Positions 55,560-64,000 of a stretch of DNA of 64,000 nt are shown here, piece by piece (within the stretch, counting starts at the first letter, position 1; each line of letters begins with the position of its first letter). The notes beneath the pieces are model-generated. The model was not told where the DNA came from. It was given only the letters and a program-made list of their open reading frames with translations, and made no database searches. The stretch is from assembly GCA_008360975.2 (NCBI GenBank), contig VLJF02000046.1, positions 2,232,001 to 2,296,000 on the forward strand, given 5' to 3'. This DNA comes from Lichenostomus cassidix (Eukaryota; Chordata; Aves; Passeriformes; Meliphagidae). Made by a program: the position numbers and the translations under genes.

Positions 55560-55955
55560 AGGCAAAGATGATGCTGTGATAGTTATAAACACATTTAAGA
55601 TGTTGTATCAGGATGCTCTGTCTGGACTGGGGGTAAAACAGCTCAAACAATGCTTCATTTGCAAAGCTGTCCATGGTGGATGTTTTGGAAAAACACAAAG
55701 CAGCCTGACTCATTCTAGCTCCTCCTTCCTGGCTGAACCTCTCCTCCTTCACCTTCCACCCATTGTCTTTTGTCTCCCACCAGCACCCTGGTGAAGAGCC
55801 TGGCTCTGTGTTCTCCATCACCTCCTCGCTGGCACTGCCAGGCTGGGATGAGGAGCCCCTCAGCCTTCCCTTCTCTGGGCTGGACAAGCCCAGCTCCCTC
55901 AGCCTCTCCTCACAGCCAAAGGGCTCCAGCCCCACCTTGGAGGCTCTTCACTGAC
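55560..55955 (-). mobile_element. Old CR1-like fragment
   Basis: Direct paralogue of 36770-37150 with the same gaggagaggctgagggagctggg wording on minus. Confidence 0.55.
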
Positions 55956-56239
55956 CCTGCTGCAGCTGCCAGACATCTTTCCTGCCCTGGGGAACACAAA
56001 CCAGGCCACAGTGACCTGGAGAATCCACTTCCTTGATGTCCTTCCTGGTCACACAGCCCCCTTGTCCCTGTGTCAGGCTCTGGGGTGCATTCATGGAACA
56101 TCCTCTGGGGAAGGCTGCAGCACTGGGTGAAAAGGTGCCCAGAGGGACAGGGGACCCCACTGTACATGAGTAACAGGAAGGTATTCTCTAAGGGAGGGAA
56201 GCTGTGAGGGAGGGCCTGGGCTGGAGGGCCCAACCCAGT

Positions 56240-56720
56240 GAAGCTCCACAGCCCTCTGTGATGTCAAAGCTTGCTCTGTGATGTCACTCTGCCCTCCTCT
56301 ATGATGTGAGTCTGCTCTGTGATGTCACAGCCTGCTTTGTAACATCACAGCCCACCCTGTGCTGTCACAGCTGGCTCTGTTATGTCACACCACCATCCTG
56401 TGATGTCACAGTCTACCCTGTGATGCCACACAGCTGTCCTGTGATGTCACAGCCTGCTCTGTGATGTCACACAGTCCCCTCTATTATGCCATAGCTGCAT
56501 GATGACACACATAACCCACTCTGTGATGTTTTAGTCCACTCTGTGACCTCACACAACCCATCCTGTGATGTCACACAGCCCCTTTCTTGCATCATAGCTG
56601 CTCTGTGGCTCTGTGACACAGCCACAGAGGTGACTCTATCACACAGTCCCCCCAGGACATCACAAAGCCACTCCATAATGTCATAGCTGTTCTGTTACCT
56701 CACATCATTCTCTCTGGAAT
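56240..56720. repeat. TGATGTCACAG minisatellite, array 3
   Basis: About 20 units around tgatgtcacag, partly scrambled; paralogue of 37440-37850. Confidence 0.85.
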
Positions 56721-57164
56721 GTCCCCTGGTGTCACTTTGGGGCAGGGCAAGTAGGCAGCCTGTGCCAGTAGGTGCATTTGGGCTCCTCTGTCTGCAGCCC
56801 CCAGTGCCCAGAGGTGCCCAGCAGCTCCTACAGGCTGCAGAACATCCATGCCACCCCAGAGAGCCACAAGTGTCTGTCCTCATCCTGGAGGATCTGGCAC
56901 TGCTTGGAATCCTGGCCAGAGCTTAGTTGTGCAGTGACCGCAGGGCTCAGCAGGGCAGGGACCTCCTGGGAGCCCCCAAACCCCTCCTGCCCCACGGGTG
57001 CCCACAGCAGCCCCAGGGCTGTGCCTGTCTCCATGGCACTATCCCCATGGCACTGTCCCATGGCACTGTCCCCGAGGGTGCCAGGGCTGTGTTTCCCTCT
57101 CAGGGACAGGGCCCTGTGAGGTCCCAGCCACCCCAAACCCCCGGGGGTGCAAGGGAGGTCTCAC

Positions 57165-57837
57165 CTGGATGCAGAGTCTCAGCAGGGAACTGTCCAAGGC
57201 CTGGAGGCTGTGGCACAGCAGGGACAGTCTTGGGACACCCCTGGTCACCTCCAGCTTGGTCACAGAGAACTCGGGGCTGCCAAGGGCAGGGATGGCCCTG
57301 GTCACCCTCAGGGACACAATGGTCACCCCCTTTGCCCACCCCCTTTGCCCACCCCTCACCACAGTGTCCCCAAGCCCTGCAGGTCCCACGGTGCCCAGGG
57401 GGTGGGATGGGGACCTGCCCCTCCCGGGGTGATTCTGTCACCTCCCTTCCCCTGTCACCTCTGGCTCGGGGCTGCTCAGGGGTCCTGGCACCCCCTGATG
57501 GCCCCGTGGCACTGGTTTGCCACGTCCCCCAGGAGCCGGGAGAGGTCACCTCCCTGCAGAAGGAGTGCTGGGCATCCTCCCTCAGCCGGGAGTGGCCATG
57601 GAGGAGAGCCAGGAAGGAACGAGCCTCCTGCAGTGTGGGGAACTCCCCGTCCTGTGCCAGGCGGGGGAACAGCCCCATGTCCCCCGAGTCCCCATCTCAC
57701 CTGCACCCAGCTGTCTGCCCTGGGGAGGGTGACAACCTGGTTCTCCTCTGGGCTGCTCTCCCAGCTCGCTGTTTGCTTGGTGCTGATGGTGGCAATGTTG
57801 GGAAAGTCACACAAGTGCTGGCGCTTCAGTGGGGAAA
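57165..57837 (-). pseudogene. JAK-family kinase fragment (FERM to SH2 region), JAK3-like
   Basis: Three exon-like blocks with good splice sites lie in order on minus. Block a (57837-57701) encodes LCDFPNIATISTKQT and ends at cag|gtgag. Block b (57651 to about 57490) follows a cag acceptor and encodes GEFPTLQEARSFLALLHGHS, then DAQHSFCREV, and after a frameshift LLGDVANQCHGAI. Block c (57376-57165) ends LQALDSSLLRLCIQ|gtgag. These match the order of the JAK FERM F3 lobe and the start of the SH2 region, with JAK3 the closest as I recall it. The intron between a and b is only 49 bp. The frameshift and the lack of kinase domains make it a relic. It is not in the paralogous duplication A. Confidence 0.55.
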
Positions 57838-58619
57838 CTGCCGGGTTGACACCACTGTCACCCATGTCCCCACACCATGGGACCCCCACAACAGGCACCA
57901 CCAGCACCCCGGAGCCACTGGGGTGCAGGAGGCAGAGGTGGCTGGTGGGGTATTCCCCAGGATGTCAGGATGCCCCCATGGGTGTCACTCTGTTCTCATG
58001 GGTGCCAAGATGTCCAATGGCTGCCAGGCTGTTCCCAGTGGATGCCAGGCTGTCCCATCTGGGCATCCTGGGGTGCCCTGTGCCCACTGTGGGATGGCCA
58101 CGAGCAGCTCCAGGTGAGCCAGGTAAGAGGATCCACATCCCCCAGGCACTGGTGGGTGCTGGAGGACCTCGTGCCCAAAGCAAGGACCCTGAGCCATTGT
58201 TGGGATTCAGAGCTCACAGCCAGGACCCCCTGTTGAGAACAAGCACAGAACCCCAAGCCCAGAACCAGGACCCCCAGGGAACAGATGCTGCAGAGGGTGT
58301 TGGATCAAGTTCCTGTGACCCCAGAATATTGGGATTAGTGCAGCTGTAGCTCTGCCCAAGAGAGCTCTTCATCCACTTTCTCTCTTTTCCTCCCTCTGGC
58401 CATGCAGGGAGCTCATGACTTCAGTGTGTGACTCGTGTGTGCAAAGAGCAAATCTGGGCAGAATTGGGGCAGGGAGGGTTTGGGGGATCTTGGGATCTGT
58501 GCTGGGCACAGAACATGTTTTCCATGGGTCTGAGACTGTCTGCTGTGGAAAGTGGATTTAATATACAGCAGAAGAATGACATTTGCATTTTATGGAGCTG
58601 TGCCTTCCTTTGGTTCAGT

Positions 58620-59210
58620 TTGCTGCCAATAAATGAACATCCCTCTGTGTCTCAGGCAGCTCCTTCTCCAAGGAAAGCAGCTGGGAGTTTGTGCCAAGGA
58701 GCTGAAAGCTGCAGGTGCAGCCTGGAGTGGAGGAAGCTGAGATTTGCACAAGGCTGCTCTGAGTCCCAGGGGCTGGATGAGGGAAATGGTGGGGAGGGGG
58801 TTAGGGACAGAGTCTGATTGATTGTCAGCCATAAAGGGTCTTGATGTTCATATCTATTCAGAACTGCATTAGGAGGTGCTCTGGATCAATATCAATGGGA
58901 ACTTGTTGATACCAACCTATAAACAGGAAAACTAAAAAGGGCAAATCAATTTGCTCTGCATTGCCTTTAAATATAGGGTATTCACTTTGAATACACTTCT
59001 GAAATCTCTACAATTAACCACAGAAGAACCGAAGACTTAATTAAATAATTCCCAGAGCCTTGTCTTGTTAGGGTATTTTGAAATGTTAATGAAATGTCAT
59101 TTTGAAATGTTAATGAGCCTTTCTCACTGAATTCCTGAATGGAAGAGCTGAAGGCTGAACAAGCCTCTGGAGTAGTAAAATTCCTCAGGGAGCCTCCAAG
59201 TTGCTGAGGA
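58620..59210 (+). repeat. Inverted-repeat arm, right, in A'
   Basis: Partner of 54230-55250; direct paralogue of 38940-39510. Contains a small local duplication of tttgaaatgttaatga near 59080-59125. Confidence 0.8.
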
Positions 59211-59412
59211 TGCATCCTTATCAGAGCAGGAATGAACAGCAATGGGCACAGCTTTCTGGCTGCCCCAGCTTTGGGATGAGCCCTGGGCCTGGAGCAGGAA
59301 CAGCTCCTGATGGCCACAAGGCCAGGGCTGTTGTGCTGATGTGGGCAGATGGGATGGCAGGAGGGGCTGCAGAGCTCTCAGCATCTCCTGGACAGGAGAG
59401 CAGGGCACACAG

Positions 59413-59912
59413 NNNNNNNNNNNNNNNNNNNNNNNNNNNNNNNNNNNNNNNNNNNNNNNNNNNNNNNNNNNNNNNNNNNNNNNNNNNNNNNNNNNNNNNN
59501 NNNNNNNNNNNNNNNNNNNNNNNNNNNNNNNNNNNNNNNNNNNNNNNNNNNNNNNNNNNNNNNNNNNNNNNNNNNNNNNNNNNNNNNNNNNNNNNNNNNN
59601 NNNNNNNNNNNNNNNNNNNNNNNNNNNNNNNNNNNNNNNNNNNNNNNNNNNNNNNNNNNNNNNNNNNNNNNNNNNNNNNNNNNNNNNNNNNNNNNNNNNN
59701 NNNNNNNNNNNNNNNNNNNNNNNNNNNNNNNNNNNNNNNNNNNNNNNNNNNNNNNNNNNNNNNNNNNNNNNNNNNNNNNNNNNNNNNNNNNNNNNNNNNN
59801 NNNNNNNNNNNNNNNNNNNNNNNNNNNNNNNNNNNNNNNNNNNNNNNNNNNNNNNNNNNNNNNNNNNNNNNNNNNNNNNNNNNNNNNNNNNNNNNNNNNN
59901 NNNNNNNNNNNN
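59413..59912. other. Assembly gap (500 N)
   Basis: Exactly 500 N, probably a fixed-size placeholder. It falls between duplication A' and the right arm of an inverted duplication. Confidence 0.99.
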
Positions 59913-60002
59913 CAGGCAGCTCCTGCAGCCCCAGGGCCAGCCCTGCTGCCCAGGACAGCAGCAGAGAGTTGGCCCCAGGGCTCCTGAGGCAGCTCCTGGT
60001 GC

Positions 60003-60345
60003 CCCAGGGACACAATCACAGAACCACAGCATTAACCAGGATGGAAAAGACCTTTGAGACCATCAAGTCCAACCTGTGACCTAACACCACCTTGTCACCA
60101 GATTGTGGCTATAAGTGCCACATGCAGTCTTTCCTTAAACAGCTCCAGGGACAGTGACTCCACCACCTCCCTTTCCAACTGGGTGTTGGTATTGGGTAGC
60201 CCTTTCCAATACCCAATGACCCTTTCTGTGAAGAACTTCTTCCTAATATCCATCCTAGATTTCATATAGCAGAGCTTAAGACATTTGCTTTCAACCTCTC
60301 CCATGTTCCCTGGGAACAGAGCCCAATCTCCACCTGGCTGCACCC
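60003..60345 (-). mobile_element. CR1 LINE 3' fragment
   Basis: Inverted paralogue of 52946-53262 (plus: cacaatcacagaaccacagc, gaccatcaagtccaacctgtgacc). Carries a small duplication around gggtattgg/gggttgg near 60175-60215. Confidence 0.85.
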
Positions 60346-60349
60346 TCCT

Positions 60350-60660
60350 CCATGAGGCCTTAGAGTGTCACAGTGGTCTCTATGATTCCATGAGGCTCTG
60401 TAGTGTCACAATGGCCCCTTGGTTCCTTGGGCCCTGCAGTGTCACAATGGCCCCTTGGTTCCTTGGGCCCTAAAGTGTCACAATGGCACCTTGGATCCAG
60501 GAGGTCTTGCAGGGCAGTAATTGTCTCCTTGGTTCTGTAGTGTCACAATGGACTTCTTGGTTCCATGGAGCACCACAGTGTCACAATGGGTCCTTGGTTC
60601 CGTTTTATCCCACAGTGTCACAATGGCCTCTTGCTTCCCTGGGGCCCTGCAGTGTCACAA
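60350..60660 (-). repeat. ~37-bp satellite array 6
   Basis: Inverted units, partner of 52673-52945, with one extra copy of ccccttggttccttgggccct. Confidence 0.85.
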
Positions 60661-60661
60661 T

Positions 60662-61505
60662 CATCACAGAATCAACCAGGTTGGAGAAGACCTTGGAGAT
60701 CATCAAGTCCAACCTTTGACCCAACACCACCTTGTCACCCAGACCATGGCAGCAAGTGCCACATCCAGTCTTTCCTTAAACACCTCCAGGGACACTGACT
60801 CCACCACCTCCCTGGGCAGCCCATTGCAATGCCCAATCACTCTTTCTGTGAAGAATTCTTGCCTAATGTCCAGCCTAAATCTTTCCAGGTGCAGCTAAAG
60901 TCTGTGTCGACTTGTCCTCTCACTGTTGTCCAGGAGAAGAGCCCAACCCCCACCTGGCTGCAGCCTCCTGTCAGGGAGTTGTAGAGAGTGATGAGGTCTG
61001 CCCTGAGCCTCCTCTTCTCCAGGATAAACAACCCCAGCTCCAAACTCAGCCACTCCTCACAGCACTTGTGTTCCAGACCCTTCCCCAGCCTTGTTGCCCT
61101 TCTCTGGACACGCTCCAGCCCCTCAATGTCCTTCCTAAACTGGGGGCCCAGAACTGGACACAGCACTCGAGGTGAGGCCTCACCAGTGCCGAGTACAGGG
61201 GAAGAATCACTGCCCTGCTCCTGCTGGCCACACCATTCCTGATCCAGGCCAGGTGCCATTGGCCTCCTTGGCCACCTGGGCACACTGCTGGCTCATGTCC
61301 AGCCTGCTGTCCATCAGTGCCCCCAGGTCCCTTTCTGCCTGGCCACTGTCCAGCCACTCTGTCCCCAGCCTGTAGCACCGCAGGGGTTGTTGTGGCCAAA
61401 GTGCAGGACCTGGCACTTGGTCTGTTTAAACCTGACATTGTTGGATTTGGCCCCTGGATCCAGCCTGTCCAGGTCCCTCTGCAGAGCCCTCCTACCCTCC
61501 AGAAG
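60662..61505 (-). mobile_element. CR1 LINE 3' fragment
   Basis: Inverted paralogue of 51401-52672 without the solo LTR: near 60751 the sequence reads straight through aagtgccacatcc. Confidence 0.88.
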
Positions 61506-61825
61506 GTCTACATTTGCACCTAGCCAGATGGATGTCAGTGTCTTTTCCTGGGCAAACAGTGAGAGGACAAGAGGGGACAGCCTTAAACTGTGCCAGGGGA
61601 GGTTTAGGCTGGACATTAGGAAGAGGTTCTACACAGAAAGAGTGATTGGGCATTGGAATGGGCTGCCCAGGGAGGTGGTGGAGTCACTGTCCCTGGAGGT
61701 GTTTAAGACTGAATGTGGCACTTGCTGCCATGGTTTGGCTGACAAGGTGGTGTTGGTTCAAATGTTGGACTTGATGATCTCAAAGGTCTTTTGCAACCTG
61801 GATGATTCTGTGATTCTGTGATAAT
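61506..61825 (+). mobile_element. CR1 3' end, head-to-head partner
   Basis: Plus-oriented CR1 3' region ending gattctgtgattctgtg; inverted paralogue of 51087-51400. Confidence 0.85.
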
Positions 61826-62480
61826 TGTGACATTGCAATGCCCCAGGGAAGCAAGAGGCCACTGTGACACTGTGGGGCCTTGTGGAACTAAGAGGACCAA
61901 AGTGACACCGTGTATTGCATGGCATCATAGAGCCAAGGGGCCATTGTGACATTTTGAGTCCTCGTGGAACCACGGAGGCCACTGTGACACTGTGGGGCCT
62001 TGCTGAACCAAAGGGCCATTGTGCAACTCTGAGGACTCTTGGAAGCAAGAAGCCACTGTGACACTGTGGGGCTAAATGGAATAAGGAAGACCATTGTGAC
62101 AGTGTTTGGCCTTGTTTAACGATGGGGCTATTGTGACACTGCAGGGCCTCATGGAACCAAGGGCCAAGCGTACTAAGTGGAGCCTTGTGGAGGCACAGAG
62201 AGCACTGTGACACTGCAGGACCTCTCATAACCCAGGGGCGGTTGTTACATTGTGTGGACTCGTGGAATGAAGAATACAATTTTGGCACCATGGCGCCTTG
62301 TGGAACCAAGAGGCCATTTGGGCACTGTGGAACCAAGGAGACCATTGCTGACCTGTGAGACCTCATAGAACCAAGGAGGCATTGTGACACTGCAGGGCTT
62401 TGGGGAACCAAGGAGCCATCAGAATGCTATGGAGACTCATGGAATCATGGAAACTGTGAAACTCTAGGCCTCGTGGAACT
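61826..62480 (+). repeat. ~37-bp satellite array 7, with empty site
   Basis: Plus units, inverted paralogue of 50126-51085. Around 62228-62242 it carries the uninterrupted form (aacccaggggcggttgttac) of the site where the 257-bp element inserted in the other arm. Confidence 0.85.
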
Positions 62481-62489
62481 GTGGTGAAA

Positions 62490-63088
62490 CCAACTCAGCT
62501 GGGTGAAACCAACTCAGTGGATCTGCTGGAAGGTAGGAGGGCTCTGCAGAGGGACCTGGACAGGTTAGACAAGTCCAACAATGTCAGGTTTAACCAGACC
62601 AAGTGCCAGGTCCTGCACTTTGGCCACAACAACCCCTGCGGTGCTACAGGCTGGGGACAGAGTGGCTGGACAGTGGCCAGGCAGAAAGGGACCTGGGGAC
62701 ACTGATGGACAGCAGGCTGGACATGAGCCAGCAGTGTGCCCAGGTGGCCAAGGAGGCCAATGGCACCTGGCCTGGATCAGGAATGGTGTGGCCAGCAGGA
62801 GCAGGGCAGTGATTCTTCCCCTGTACTGGGCACTGGTGAGGCCTCACCTCGAGTGTGTGTCCAGTTCTGGGCCCCAGTTTAGGAAGGACATTGAGGGGCT
62901 GGAGCATGTCCAGAGAAGGGCAACAAGGCTGGGGAAGGGTCTGGAACACAAGTGCTGTGAGGAGTGGCTGAGTTTGGAGCTGGGGTTGTTTATCCTGGAG
63001 AAGAGGAGGCTCAGGGCAGACAAGGTGGTGTTAAGTCACAGGTTGGACTTGATGATCTTAAAGGTCTTTTCCAACCTCATTGATCTTG
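62490..63088 (+). mobile_element. CR1 LINE 3' fragment
   Basis: Plus-oriented CR1 with a small deletion (gacaggttagacaagtccaac), ending ttgatcttgcaattctctga; paralogue of 7553-8343 and, inverted, of 49535-50125. Confidence 0.88.
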
Positions 63089-64000
63089 CAATTCTCTGAA
63101 AACACCCTTGAAGCAGTTGCAGGATGAGCCCTGGGCCTCCTCTTCAGAAGGTCCAGCAGCCCATGGCCCTCAGCTTCTCCCCACAGGCCCCAAAGCCCAT
63201 CCTGTCAGTCCTGCAGAGCCCCTCCAGCTCCTCCTCACTGCCCCACAACAGGGAGCCTCACAGCCACACACAGCAGTCCAGATGTGCCTCCTGGCCTGTG
63301 CTGCCTCTGGCAAGGGAACAGCATGAGGCACTGCAGGACCCTGCAGACAATTCATGAAGCACTTGTAGGATGATCCTGCTCACCAAGGGATGTTCCCATG
63401 GTGCCAAGTCAGGAACTGAAATGGGGAGTGGGGCCAGAGAGGAAAGGGCAAACAGGGATGGGCTGTTTGCAGGGGAGGGGACAGGGATGGGCAAGAGGAA
63501 GAAATGTGGAGCAGGAAAGAGGAAAGAAAACAAGGGTGAAGCAAAGGAAATGCTCAGGGCTGTTTGGGGGTAGCTGCCAGGCAGCCCTGGCTCTGAGCAA
63601 CAACATCTGCAGTGGGACAGGAAACTCACAGCTCACGGGAACAAACTTTCTGGCTGACTTCAGAGGTCACAACAAAGCTGAGTGGTTTCCCTCCCATCCC
63701 CACCCCTTGCTGGCCCCCAGGGCTGATGGTGTTTGTGCTCACTCAGGTTCATCTCCCCACACCAACCCGATGGGGTGCTCACGTCTGCTGTGTGCAATGC
63801 AAACAGGGCTCCTGAGCCAGTGCTGCCGTGTCTCTGCCTGGAAGGATCAAGCAGCTCTGGGAGCTGGGGGAGAGGCCAGGGCTGCCAAGGGGGGATGTTG
63901 TTGGCAGCTCCATGAGGACGCTCTGGGACGCTGCCCTGGGCGTTCCAGCGCAGTGGGGATGGATCAGCCCCTGCTCTGCTGCTCCTTCCCGGCTCCCCCA
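63089..64000. repeat. 3' flank of a fourth OR unit (cut by window end)
   Basis: Nearly identical to 8344-9255 in the same orientation. By that alignment, a minus-strand OR stop codon is expected about 680 bp beyond the window. Confidence 0.75.

Larger units (their letters stand above)
53263..59412 (+). repeat. Segmental duplication A' (second copy)
   Basis: Direct paralogue of 34160-39715. Truncated on the right by the assembly gap. Specific to this copy: solo LTR 54455-54865, and about 0.9 kb with JAK-like exons near 57030-57960. Confidence 0.85.

Overview
The window reads as passerine (songbird) nuclear DNA. The support is several CR1 LINE 3' fragments ending in the ATTCTGTG-type tail, intronless-coding olfactory receptor (OR) genes of the expanded avian OR14-like (gamma-c) type, fragments of PAK-like and PIM-like kinases (families known to be expanded in songbirds), avian LTR elements and GC-rich minisatellites. 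The only convincing intact protein-coding genes are three OR genes, at about 9.9-12.5 kb (minus), 30.5-33.1 kb (plus) and 45.3-48.1 kb (plus). Each has a single coding exon, plus an inferred untranslated first exon joined by a conserved intron of about 1.4 kb.

Layout. 1-2.8 kb: two adjoining minisatellites, the second almost free of G on the plus strand. 2.8-7.6 kb: retroviral relics, including broken env-like frames between related LTR-like repeats, and an array of TGACATCACAG-type units. 7.5-13.2 kb: CR1 and the first OR unit (minus). 13.2-19.1 kb: a young endogenous retrovirus with identical 506-bp LTRs and a 5-bp target duplication. Its gag-pol is one continuous frame broken only by stop codons that look like G-to-A changes of Trp codons. 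19.1-21.6 kb: a ~37-bp satellite. 21.6-28.4 kb: PAK-like and PIM-like kinase relics, a CR1 fragment and a CpG island. 28.4-33.1 kb: satellite and the second OR unit (plus). 34.2-39.7 kb: segmental duplication A. 39.7-42.3 kb: unassigned sequence. 42.3-50.1 kb: an inverted copy of the 7.5-21.6 kb block, carrying the third OR and lacking the retrovirus. 50.1-53.3 kb: alternating satellite, CR1 and LTR insertions. 53.3-59.4 kb: second copy of A (A'), carrying a JAK-kinase-like gene fragment. 59.4-59.9 kb: 500-N gap. 59.9-64.0 kb: inverted copy of 48.1-53.3 kb, ending inside what should be a fourth OR unit.

The window is therefore an OR cluster built by repeated direct and inverted segmental duplication. 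The paralogous copies serve as internal controls: several mobile elements have a visible empty site in the partner copy, so their insertions can be ordered relative to the duplications. The three receptors are nearly identical except in TM3 and TM5, the expected odorant pocket. All comparisons were made by eye, and no database search was possible.
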